DNA of 64,000 nt from Ficedula albicollis (Eukaryota; Chordata; Aves; Passeriformes; Muscicapidae), in contig NC_021672.1 in NCBI RefSeq assembly GCF_000247815.1, positions 68,920,030 through 68,984,029 on the forward strand. Direction: 5' to 3'. The notes beneath the pieces are model-generated. The model was not told the DNA's origin, did no database searches, and saw only the letters and a list, made by a program, of their open reading frames with translations. Shown here one piece after another: positions 35,081 to 64,000 of this stretch (positions are counted from its first letter, which is position 1; every line of letters begins with the position of its first letter). A program made the translations under genes and the position numbers.

Positions 35081-37145
35081 GACTTGCAGGTTAGGGAAAA
35101 GAAACTAATCTGGGGATGGTGATGGATTCTTCCTCAAGTACCTGCCACATTCATGCAGGATGTTGTTTCCACTCTCCATATTATTGTTCATTGTGATTTG
35201 ATTCTATGTGGTCATCACACATAGTAAAATACAATATATAAAAAACAGATTTGGTTTCTGCCAGCAAAGACCTCATTCTTTAGCCTCAGCTTTTACACTC
35301 ATGCTTTTCTGTGCATTTTTAAGTGTTTTCCTCATAATCCATAACTATACAATAGACTTAAATGGACTTGAATCTTCCCCCCAAGGCACAGCCCAAAGAC
35401 AATGTGAGATGAGTAAATGCAGTTCTAATCTGGTCGATTACAATGGTCATTCCATATTATTTTTGAAGACTGCAAGTCCTGTTTTCAGAAAGGAGCTTGC
35501 CTCTCAGTATCAAAATATCCCCTGCTTTCAGTGCATTGAGGAGACCTCAGCATTGGTGCCATTTTTCCCACTGCAGTCTGGGATCTGTTGAAGAGCTGGC
35601 TGGGAGTAACTAGAACATCAGTACCCTCCCTATAAAAATCATGCAGGTTTGTGAGTTTCTCTGGTTCAAGGATGTCTCCTTCTTTGCCTTGAAATGATAA
35701 TTTCCAGTAGTCACTCTGAACTGTAGCAAATCTGAGTCCAATGCAAAATTTTTGTGTTTAAGGCTGCAGCCACCTTGTTATTTCTTCGTCAGGAACTGCA
35801 GTGTAAGGTATTTGTTGTGATGGTTTTCAACATATGGAAGATCAAGATCAGATTCCTAAAATATTCTGAAAACCAGTTATAGCTTTAACAGTGACCATGG
35901 TTAAATATAAAACCTAAGTAATTTGTTCTATTAAAAAGCCCAAGTCTTATTTTTATCAAGTGATGTTATGAGGGCATGTTCTAAATCAGCCAAAAGTTCT
36001 TGTAGCTCCAAGAGCTTCACTTCTGCAATTTTTAACAGCCTGGTTAAGTTGGTGCAGCTCCTTGTGCATGTTGTTAGTACAGAATTCCTCCTCTGACACT
36101 GACCAGATCAGGCAGACTCCAGAAGATAAAACATTTGGAGAAGACAGGCAAAGAAAATGCAAGAGCTGAATGACAATGTTGAATTTATTTTTCCTCTGCA
36201 AAGATGAGTCTCATTTGGATAGGGTCAGGTTGTGATGGGTGCAAGGACTAGGAAATAAACCCATACATTTAATGCATTCATGTAACACTTCTCCTGACAT
36301 CCCTGTCCATGCTGCCCTGCACTTCTCGCTGTGCACAGGCCCAGTTTAGGATTACTCTGCTGCTGCTGCTGTGCAGCTATTCCAAGCATCCTTTCAGCAG
36401 AATTTGTATTCCACGCAGGATTAGAGAATGGTTTGTCTCATGCCCACTGGACAGGCGGTGTGGAGAAGGGTCAAGGCAAGCATGCAGCAGAGCTCTGAAA
36501 TTTCCTTTTTGATCAAGCAAGGAGTGAGCATATGTTGGCAGATGGAATGTGTGCTCAGCTTACTTTAGTGGAGTTTCAGCACTGACCTTTTGCTGCATTC
36601 CTCCAGCAGCAGTAAAATGGTTCTGCTTAAGTAAACTGACATAGACCACGTGCAAACCCAGCTGTCTTCTCCAGCCCACCATTTCTCCTACTGTTACAAG
36701 AAGCCTGGATGCATGGGAATGTTGTAATTTAATGTGTAATAACCTCTCATGGAAATAATGTTGTGAAAATTAATGGTGCTCATGACACAATAATCACCAC
36801 CACGAGGAGCCAGTTTAAGGACTGGCCACAGGAGTGCACATTAATAGGTCCTGGGTTGCTGTACTTTATATTAAAGTCTTCCTGACACAAACAGGAAGTG
36901 AAAGACTCTTACACCACTCCTGCTTGGCCCATCCTTACCTCTCTTTGACTGCTTTATGTTTTCCATTCTTTGTTTCTTCAAGTGTTTGGCAGGTCTGTGT
37001 ATGACTCCACTACAAAAATTAAGACAGATTAGACAAAAGCTACTCATGACAGCATCACAAGTAAAAAGAAGAAAATACAAAAAAGACATGGCTCCACCAT
37101 GTATTGTACAAAGCCTGCCCTTCCAAATTCTTGATGCCTTTTTAA

Positions 37146-37640
37146 TGGAATCATAAAATCCTTTGGGCTGGAAGTGACCTTTAAAGGCCACGTAACCCAG
37201 CCTCCCTGCAATGAGCAGGGAGAACTTCAACAGATCAGGTTGCTCAGAGCCCTGCCCAGCCTGACCTTGAAAGTTTCCAGAGCTGGGGCATCCTCCACCT
37301 CTCTGGGCAACCTGTGACTCTCTGGGCAACCTCCAATCACCATGGTGTCCCTTCTCCACACTGGCTCCAGCAGCTCCACATCCTTCCTGTGCTGAGCCCC
37401 CAGAGCTGGGCCACTTCTTGAGCTTGTCCAGGTCCCTCTGGATGGCATCCTGTCCTTCAGGTGTGTCACTGCACCCTCAGCTTGGTGTCATCTGCAAACT
37501 TGCTGAGTGTGCAACCGATCCCACTGTCCATGTCCTTGAGGAAGACATCAAAAATTACTTGGTCCCATCACAGACCCCTGGGGGACACCACTTCTCAGCC
37601 ATCAGGAGGTGCTGACTCACCTGCTGGGTCTCACACTCAG
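37146..37640 (-). repeat. CR1 LINE fragment extending further 5'
   Basis: Inverted tail from GGAATCATAAAATCCTTTGG. It includes the upstream blocks GTCCAGGTCCCTCTGGATGG, GCTTGGTGTCATCTGCAAAC and CAGACCCCTGGGGGACACC, which lie 5' in CR1. The short phrase CTCTCTGGGCAACCTGTGA/CTCTCTGGGCAACCTCC is locally repeated. Confidence 0.82.
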
Positions 37641-40639
37641 GCAAAAGGGATGACTGTCCTCATCCATAAATACCTACTTGCTGTCAAATAATCACGGGGA
37701 GAAGAAAAACTAGAAAATGCTGTTGTCCTGCAGCAAAAGATTTCCCACTGTAAGCAAAAGCAAGATATAAATGCAGTGTGTGCCATTTTGCATGTAGCAA
37801 CATCAGTTTGCATGACTTGCTCATGATTTATGGGCTGCTTGAAAGAAAGAACCACTTCCAATGAGCAGGGAGAACTGCCCAAAATGGCTAAAAACACATC
37901 CAAGATAACAACTGGTGGTCAGGCAGCGGTTTCCAAACAACTACTCAACAGAAGCACGCACATCCTCTTGTGCAGCTGGTCAAGCTCGGGGCCAAGCTCC
38001 TGCCAATTTCCATCTTTGATTGGTGAGAGGAGAGGGATTCATTTCTCAAAAAGGGAGGCTTGGCTGGCCTGTGCTGGTAGGATTTCCGCTGTGGGAATAG
38101 GCACGGAGCACTCTGATAACTTGGGTGCTGCACACACGAGGAGTGGCGGAAGGAAGCAGCCCCTGTTTGTGGGGTGAGGCTATTTCTGCTGGGATTTAAA
38201 ACTGCTCTTTGGAACAGAGTTGAAGCAGTCACTATAAATGACTTGCATGAAAGAGTACAGAGCATTTTGGAGGATTATAATTTATGCCAGGCAGAAGCTG
38301 TTATGGTTCAGTTTAAGGAACTTAAAATAAGACTTTTGGGAGACAACCAAACCAGTTTCAACTCTGGTAACTCCCCAGTTCAAGATACTCCTAAATTGAT
38401 ATGTACAGGGTCTGCTCCTGCCTGAGGGCCAAGGGCCTTGAACTCCAGTTGAAACCACTGGATCTCAAAGATGCTCTGATGATATTTCGTACTGTTCAGA
38501 GTGAGCCAATGCCCATTAGGAAAGAGCTGATAATGCCTTGGAGCATGTGATTCTCTTTACCCTTCACCTAAACCTGAATTAATTTCGCTTCAGGATTTCT
38601 TCCCCCAAGGCTTTGTCTTTCATGGAAGGTACCTCTTGAAGGAATGTGGAGTTTTTCTCCATGGGATCCTCCTTTCTGCAGATTTAAAATCAATCAACTT
38701 ACTAAGCCAACTAGAGATGAAGCACATGTGTCTGGACCCAGATGGTCATCCACGTGCTTCCCAAAGATGGAACAGAGGGAGGGAGAAATCAATCCATTTC
38801 TGCTGACCAAACAGCAGAAAGGCAGATATGAATCCCTGTCTTGCCATCAGTTTAAGAGTACTTTGTACCACAAAGGCATAGCTGTATCCTCCTATTATCT
38901 TGGAAATGACACAGTGGCTACCACTCCATTCTCAGAGAAATATTTGTACACTGTGAGACTGATTTCTAAGTTTTCAGAAATACACTTCTCTAAATCTTCC
39001 CTATTTTCCTTTGTTAGTTTTTATCCCTGTTAGTTAAGTTGAAACTCTTACTGGAACATGCAAAGTCCAAACCGCCTCCTCTTTAGACTTCGCATCCTTT
39101 AAATATTGACAGATGGTTTTCATATTCCCCCTTCAGTTGCCATTTAGCCAGTGTTGCTCTGTGTGTATCTCTTCAAACTTAGCACCCTTGGAAGGGCACA
39201 CAAGGCCAAATTCTGCTCTGTTACATCTCTGTAATTTTGGAGTAAGTCAGCAAACTTGTTAGATACTGAATTGACACGAGCAACACACAGAGCAGAAGGT
39301 GAATGCCAAAAAAAAAACCAGGACAATAAAGACTAACATCACATCTTGCAGGCCACAAACTGCACAAGGTTGGTGCCTTTTCTATCATGGTATGTTTTGT
39401 TGCATTCTCAGTGACTGGAGGGAAGATTTAGAAGTTGTTGTGAACTGCAACAGCCATCAGGAAGATGCCAGTAACCTACCATGGCTCCTCTGAGAAGTGA
39501 GATATAGCACATCATTGTGTACTGCTCCATGCAGAGTGCTTGCATGATTTAGCACCAATTTTAAGAGGTTTTTCTACATTAAATAGAATATTTGATACTA
39601 GATGCTTCATAATTCTGCATGTGTTACAAACATGACACATTAACCTGGTTTTGTTCCGTGACTTTTTTTTCCCTATGAGTATTGATAATTACTCCAGCAG
39701 AGAACATTTTTCCACCTTTTCTCAGCCCTTCACAGGGCTGGTTGAAAATACTGTTCTATGTCTGTTCTGAAAGCAGAGAAACTGGCCAATGAGACCAGAA
39801 CTGAGCATCACAAACTGAAGTCCCCAGTCCATTTCCCAATTAAAAAAATACGTCATGTGGAAAGTGTGTGCCCAGAGGAAGTTTTGCTTTCTCAAGCTGT
39901 CTCATCTTCTCCAAGCTGCACTTGGCAGAGCTTGCAACACTGACTTCACATCCTAAGTTGACTCATTTCCATGCCTTTTCTCTTTTGGAGCCTTTATTAT
40001 AAAGAGTGAATGTTGTTTTTCTCCCTTTGCAGGTTATTCTGACAGAAGTGGGAAAGGAAATAAAGAACTATGAACCACCATTCTTTACCCAGAATCTGGC
40101 CTAACCTCCAAGGAATGATCTGCAAAAGAACTTGGTCCTAAATATTGGGGTAAGATTACACTTTAGTGTTTAAATGCTATTATATCATAAAATCAAGCCC
40201 TTCAACTTATGCAACCAGAAATATAGCTGTTTGTTCTTATACACAGTAATGACAACATATTCTTCTAATTCTGTGGTCCCATAGGACAACAGTCCTGTGG
40301 TTGCTACTGACTACTATCACATCCAGTATATAGTATGAAGTAATAAATTTATTTTTATGCAGCACTGATGGTGTGTCCTGAAAGCTCCATGAGGCAAAGA
40401 TACAAGAGGACAGGCATCTCTTTACACAGCTGACCTGGTGTGAATACCAGGGAATAGCTCTGTATTTTTGGGCATAGCACTGGCAAAAAATAACAGTAAA
40501 TGAGGCATGAAAGACTAATGCTCAAAATACTACACAAGCATAAATTAAAGTTTCCTCTAAGGAGGGGAAAATAAGGTACAGATACAATAAACTGATCAAC
40601 TTTTAAGCTCACAGAAATACCAGAACTGGGTTAGAACGT

Positions 40640-40712
40640 GTGATCTCAATCCTCTCAGATGGAACTGGATGTTGTTTAAAGCCCCTTTCAACCCAAACCA
40701 CTCCATGATAAT
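40640..40712 (+). repeat. CR1 LINE 3'-terminal fragment
   Basis: Sense-oriented tail: GGATGTTGTTTAAAGCCCCT, then TTCAACCCAAACCACTCCATG. Confidence 0.7.
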
Positions 40713-43393
40713 TTCCTTCCTTACATTATATCCCCCCATCCATAATCACCTCCTGTGGCTTCATTCACCTCTCATACAACAGAAAAAGTTATTTTATAAC
40801 TCTTTCATCATTAAGATTTTGCTGTCCAGAGCGAACTATTCAGAAGAGAGGACCTCAGATACAACTCCTACTTGTCTGGGCAGTGCCACCTTCTAACAGT
40901 GACATTTCTGGCATTGCAGCAGGGTAGAGGCACCTGGCCAGGATAAGGTCTGTACATGTGCTTAACTGCCTGCATCCTTCTCCTCCTGTTTGTCACCACT
41001 TCCCACAGAAGCAAACAGACACAGAGGTTGCAGAGCTGTTGAAAAGGGCACTAAGTTATATCCTTGACAAATCCAGACTCTTGGCTTTTTTTATTCCTTG
41101 CAATAACCTCAGTTCAGACCCTGTAAAGGGCACCTGCAGTTTACAGTGCTCACTATGAGCAAGTTAAAAAAGCTAAACAATGGAATTTGCTCCTCATCTC
41201 CCCCTGTGGCAAGAATTTTTTTTTCAATTCAAACCACGTGTATAATTTTACACGACATTTTCAAGGCATTAAATACTGTCATGCTTCCAAGGAATCTGCA
41301 TTGCACATACAAATAGAAAAACCTCATGCCCATTAAGTCATTTTCCTCTTAATCTTGAATAGCCTTTCATGACTAAAACAGAATTTCTAAGGTGGCTTTA
41401 TACCCTAAGTTGCAGCCTGTATTCTACAGCTGCCATGCACAGACCAAACAGAAAGTACAGCTTAGGTCAGCCCATCTCTGTATTCTGCGTTTCTCCAAAG
41501 ACAGCTAAAAATCTGCTGTTAGCACCACTTCCTTGAGAACAGGGATGAAAAATGGGAATATTAAATGCTCTGTCATAGATCCTCCAAAGATTCCCTTTGG
41601 TAGGCTTATTCAGCATTTACAAGGGTCACACTTCAGCAAGCAGAATTAATAGTTTTCCCATAGTATTCCTTCAACTTTGACTTTCCAAAACCTCATTTGT
41701 TCATTTCAATATCAAAGACCAACTGGTTCTTCTGATGACTGAAAACAAACATTTAAAAAATAAAAGGCAAAAAGCTGAGTTATTTTTCTAGAAATGAGTG
41801 GCAGTTTCACCCAAGTGCTACTAAATTAAATGGAGTCTTCATGCTTTGGCAAAAATACCAGGCATAATTTTTATTATCGAAGAGTCTAGAAGTATAAGCA
41901 AAATATTTGCCCAAGAATTGCTGGTGTTGTTTGTTGGTAGATTTACTGACTGAAGGAAAATATAAAACTAATATAAGTAGGTAACATAGATCTTTTTCAC
42001 ACACAGATAAACCTTAAAACTTCTAAAAAGGAATAGTTCTGCCACCACACCTTTCCCAGACAGAATAGTGTCAGAGCACTTGCTTTTCTGGGACCAGAGT
42101 TTGATTTCAGTTTAAGGCCAGCAATGTAAAATGAGCTGTAACAGGATTAATCCAGCTCCTTCTAGAGGAATTTACATCCTTCTTTTCTAGAACACCAAAT
42201 TAGGTCACGTTACTTGCATGATTCTTCTTTAGAAGCTGCTGGCAGAGGAAAAGAAAGCATTTGACAGTTCAGCAAGAGATGTTTGCTGGGTCACTTACAT
42301 GGCTTCCTGCAGCATGCAAGACTTGATAAAAATACTAAGCTGAGTCTGTTATCACACAGTGACTTTATAATCATCACAAAATGGTGAATATTCCTTTGGT
42401 TTCCATGAGAATTTTTAATTACGTAGCTTCCTCAAAACAGATTTTTTTCAGTTTTTGCCTTTATTAAGCTAAATAACATTTTAAAATAATCACTATGAAG
42501 ACAGAAAATAATTAGCTTCCAGGTTCTCCAGTTTCCAGACAGGACTTTCCCTGTGGCCATAGAATGGCTGCTTCCAGCTCCTAGGTCCACAGCTGAGTTC
42601 CAGGATTGTCCATGATCAGGGAAAAGCAGCTCCCAGTGTCCCCCTTATCCCCCAACAGTGAGATGCAGGGGTGGTTTGGTTGTTTTTTTTTTTTTTTTAC
42701 TGGATTTGACTGGATTTCTGATGGGAAGCTTGTCCCAACAAATTTCTTATCTGCAGCTTGAGCTGTCTCCCTGGCATTTCTGATTACTCATAAAATGCTA
42801 AAATTAATTATTATCTGTTTAACAGGGTCCAGAACTCTTTAGTGTTTCTGTAAAGTTGTTCATATGATAAACTTGTCAATGTGAAGTCTGGAAATAAAGC
42901 AAAAAGCAAACATAGTAAAAGAAAAAAAAAAAGGAAGAAATAATACTTTAAAATTTCTAATTATTGTCACAAGTGTATATTAATTAGATCTTTTAAACAC
43001 TTCCACAATCTACAAAATGCAACAGAGTAGATGTTTAATTCAAGTCTTTCATGTAGTAGCAGTAAGATGAGGCAGTAATACATTTTATTCCATGGTTGCT
43101 ACGACAAATTCCATTGGTTATTCCAAGGAAACACCTGATGTGCTCCATATTATTGTAAAAGTCACTGAGAAAATTCAGAAAATGTTTGTAGAATCCAGAA
43201 GACCCCATTCCTAGCATAAGCCCTTATCCCTACTACCTATGTATGAGAATTACCTATATATTTCTGTAGATTTCATACAAGCTATATTGAATGTATTTCA
43301 GATAAAGGTGAGAAATTAATCATCAATCCTGTGCTGAAACACAGCAAGAGGCAAAAATCAGCTGCTACAGCCAAGTACAGACAACATTTATCT

Positions 43394-43399
43394 TTTATT
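43394..43399 (-). terminator. FERRY3: Candidate poly(A) signal of FERRY3
   Basis: AATAAA on the minus strand, 131-136 bp past the stop codon, is the first canonical signal downstream of the gene. Confidence 0.55.
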
Positions 43400-43529
43400 A
43401 TAACACGATTCTTGAAATTGCAACAAATGCCACTTTGGGGTCATCAGTACACAGGAAAGAGACTTCCTAGCCCAGAATCTCCTTAATTTCATCCTCACCA
43501 ACAGGATACAGGTTAGTGCCCCACAGAAA

Positions 43530-61532
<18,003 letters not shown>

Positions 61533-61549
61533 TCTCTTGAGTTTGTTTC

Positions 61550-62385
61550 CTGCAATAGAAATGAAAGTAACAAGAATTACATTTTTGTAAACTCAGAAGT
61601 CAAAAATGTAACGAAAAGCCAGGGCTTTGCTAATAATTAACAGCCAAAAATACTTAACCTCCCACATTTTCATAGATACTCAGTTTTGACTTCCAAATAC
61701 ATGCATCTGGAACTGAAGTATAAGATGTTTCCAAGATATCAAATGCTTCTAAAATGTATTTGAGTGTGTTAATATATAAATTTGGGTAATCGCTCTTGAA
61801 AATTACAGCTTAAATTTCCTGAGTTAAAAGCAGATTCAGGGCAGATGGGAATCCTGATAAAGAGAAAATCATTGAAACACCCTGACTTCTGTCACGGATG
61901 CCTCAAAAGCTGAAATCCTGCACAGTACGTAGAGATTTTATTTCCTCCTTTCTGCAGGTGCAAGCCCAGGGGAGTGGGGGAGCAGATGTTTACAACGATT
62001 TTTAGAAAGAGCTGATTTTGTCTTTCTGTAACCTGTATTAAAAATAAGACAAAAGAGATGCAAGGGGGCTGTGTACAGAGTGAAAATACAGGGTGGGATA
62101 ACTGCCGGTATTTCTGCCCTTCACAGGGCTCCTCTGCTCATTCACATCCCTCTGTTTTGCATCTGCAGAACTGGACACATTGCTTTAGCCGAGCCCTACC
62201 CAATGCTAAAAGCCACATCCCGAGGAGAAGAAAAAACAATAAAAACAAAAAATTCTACAGCAGAATTCACGGGTTTAAGGTTTGGGGAGTTTTTTTGGGG
62301 TGGGTTTTTCTGTGAACAAACATACGTGTTAGACACAGACGAAACAAGTCAGTTTCACAAACAAACATCTCAGGACAACCAATAT
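61550..62385. other. FERRY3: FERRY3 intron upstream of the start-codon exon
   Basis: AT-rich intronic DNA rising in GC content to the right. The non-coding first exon of FERRY3 should lie in or just right of this stretch; I could not place its donor with confidence. Confidence 0.5.
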
Positions 62386-62673
62386 AGATGCGAGGCGGTG
62401 CCCCGGCCTCTCCGGGAGCGGGGTTCAGAGGGAAATCCTGGCAAACACGAACCCGACCACGCTCTTTCTGCTCCCCGATGCAGCGAGGGGGTGGGCGGGA
62501 AGCTGCTGCAGAGGGAGCGGGGGAGAAACCCTCAGTTCCAGAGAGAGCGTCCTGCTCCAGCGATGGCAGGCTCAAAGCCGGCAGGACGCGGCCTGCGGAA
62601 CCCCGCCCGCCCGCTCCCCGCCGCGGGCAGCTCCCGGTGTGCGCATTCCCTGCGCTGGAAGCGGTAGCGCCCG

Positions 62674-62972
<299 letters not shown>

Positions 62973-63098
62973 GCGGGTTAACCGGGCCGCGGGCAGGAGC
63001 AGCCGGGATGTCCCGCCTTCCCCGGCCCGTCATCGCAGCTGCGCGTCCGCGGCGGCACTTTCGGCGCTGCTCCTGCGGCAGCGCGCCCGGCGGCGGGG

Positions 63099-63118
63099 AT
63101 GGCGCGGCCGGCCCGGAG
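63099..63118 (+). CDS. RAD51AP1: RAD51AP1, first coding exon (gene continues past the window)
   Basis: ATG at 63099 in GGGGATGG context (G at -3) encodes MARPAR plus two bases (AG), then donor GTGCGTGT. Mammalian RAD51AP1 starts MVRPVR, so this matches in sequence, exon brevity and position head-to-head with FERRY3. RAD51AP1 binds DNA and stimulates the RAD51 recombinase in D-loop formation during homologous recombination. Only about seven residues are visible, so identity leans on synteny. The frame stays open into the intron and then into CR1 sequence, which is not coding. Confidence 0.65.
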
Positions 63119-63276
63119 GTGCGTGTGCCGGGGCTGGGGGCGAGGGAATCCCCCGATCCCCTCGGGGACTGCGGGGCATTCCTGGGTGGTCTCTTTCCCT
63201 TCCAGCGGAGCGGTCGTGATCAGTGGCACGGGGCCGTGTTGGAGGCCTGGCGTTAGTGGTGTCCCCCGGGGTGCTG

Positions 63277-63775
63277 TCGTAGAATGGCATCGGTTGAAAG
63301 GGACCTTAAAAACCATTCAGTTTCACCCCCTGCCATGGGCAGGGACACCTGCCACTATCCCAGGTTGCTCAGAGCCCCATCCAGCCTGGCCTTGGACATT
63401 TCCAGGGATGGGGCAGCCACAGCTTCTCTGGGCAACCTGTGCCAGGGCCTCACCACCCTCACAGGGAGCAGTTTCATCCCAATATCCAATCTAACCCTGC
63501 TCTCTGTCAGTGTGAAGCCATTCCCCCTTGTCCTGTCACTCCAGGCCCTTGTCAAGAGTCTCTCTGCATCTTTCCTGTGGCTCCCTTCAGGCACTGGAAG
63601 GCCACAGTGAGGTCACCCCAAAGATTCTCCTCTCCAGGTGAACAATCCCAATTCCCTCAGCCTTTCCTCCCAGCAGAGCTGCTCCATCCCTCTGATCCCT
63701 TGGTGTCCCCTGGCTCCAGCAGCTCCCTGTCCTTCCTGTGCTGTCCCAGGGCTGGGTGCAGCCCTGCATGAGGAG
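63277..63775 (-). repeat. CR1 LINE fragment in RAD51AP1 intron 1
   Basis: Inverted tail starting CGTAGAATGGCATCGGTTGA, through CCCTGCCATGGGCAGGGACA and CAGTGTGAAGCCATTCCCCC to GGGCTGGGTGCAGCCCTGCA. It is nearly collinear with the copy at 20.8-21.2 kb. Confidence 0.92.
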
Positions 63776-63779
63776 TAAT

Positions 63780-64000
63780 ACTCGGCTCCGTGTTTAAATT
63801 GCTCATCCATGATTTGGATGAAGGGGTCGATGTCTCCTCAGCAGCTCACAGATGACAAAGCTGGGAGGAGTGGCCAATACCCCAGAGCGCTCTGCAGCCA
63901 TTCAGAGGGACCTGGACATATTGCAGAGATGGGCAGAGGAGAAGTCTAAAATTCAACAAAGGCAAGTGCAGTATTCTGCGCCTGAGGAAGAATAGCCCCG
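63780..64000 (+). repeat. CR1 LINE ORF2 (reverse transcriptase) fragment
   Basis: Sense-oriented internal CR1. The plus strand encodes, with frame breaks, the segment after the catalytic F/YADD motif: ACAAAGCTGGGAGGAGTGGC (TKLGGVA), then CATTCAGAGGGACCTGGACA (IQRDLD) and AAAGGCAAGTGCAG (KGKC). It is opposite in orientation to the neighbouring fragment and runs off the window. Confidence 0.8.

Larger units (their letters stand above)
29230..43393. other. FGF6-FERRY3 intergenic region
   Basis: About 14 kb without a recognisable gene. It contains CR1 fragments near 30.6, 34.8, 37.3 and 40.7 kb. Three open segments with plausible splice signals or coding character (32381-32622 minus, about 38215-38425 plus, 40033-40104 plus) are reported as findings. 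The rest is AT-rich unique-looking DNA. Confidence 0.55.

Noticed and set aside
36871..37469. Minus-strand frame of 162 aa near 37 kb
   Set aside because: Its central part is CR1 sequence, and the remainder has no coding signature.
63099..63771. Open frames of 80-130 aa running from the RAD51AP1 start region into 63.3-63.8 kb
   Set aside because: Past the donor at 63119 the sequence is intron and then CR1. Very similar frames recur at 19.3, 20.8, 45.7 and 59.3 kb because they are translations of the same repeat.

Overview
This is vertebrate nuclear DNA, almost certainly from a bird. About twenty fragments of CR1 (chicken repeat 1) LINEs are scattered through it, and the gene order matches the conserved amniote block TIGAR - FGF23 - FGF6 - FERRY3 (C12orf4) - RAD51AP1, which corresponds to human 12p13.32. 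The genes are split by GT-AG introns and lie in long intergenic DNA. The species cannot be named from the sequence alone. I see no prokaryotic, viral or CRISPR content.

Layout, left to right. (1) 98-556: last coding exon of TIGAR (+), the fructose-2,6-bisphosphatase-like metabolic regulator; the rest lies upstream of the window. (2) About 0.56-8.0 kb: TIGAR 3' UTR and intergenic DNA with CR1 pieces and an ancient MIR-like SINE. (3) 8035-11822: complete three-exon FGF23 (-), 256 aa, with a TATA-box promoter at about 11.9 kb; its introns hold several young local tandem duplications. (4) 12-25.5 kb: intergenic DNA with CR1 copies and a perfect 347-bp tandem duplication. (5) 25480-28935: complete three-exon FGF6 (-), 206 aa. 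(6) 29-43.4 kb: intergenic DNA with CR1 pieces and three open segments flanked by plausible splice signals, which I report as candidates only. (7) 43530-61549: all 13 coding exons of FERRY3/C12orf4 (-), giving a continuous 550-aa frame. (8) 62.4-63.25 kb: a GC- and CpG-rich region that looks like the shared divergent promoter of FERRY3 (-) and RAD51AP1 (+). It is interrupted by an uninterrupted run of 296 G, which is probably an assembly or sequencing artefact. (9) 63099-63118: first coding exon of RAD51AP1 (+). The window ends in its first intron, inside two CR1 fragments in opposite orientation.

The genes do not form a pathway. FGF23 (phosphate and vitamin D hormone) and FGF6 (muscle FGF) are neighbouring FGF paralogues with the same exon geometry. 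TIGAR acts in sugar-phosphate metabolism and redox balance, FERRY3 in Rab5 endosomal mRNA transport, and RAD51AP1 in homologous recombination. The exon coordinates were read by hand from splice sites and reading frame. Phases agree across every junction of FGF23, FGF6 and FERRY3, so these three models are well supported. I did not find a previously undescribed system. The observations most worth a second look are the 296-G tract, the density of local tandem duplications, the two-repeat C-terminal tail of avian FGF23, and the three candidate exons between FGF6 and FERRY3.
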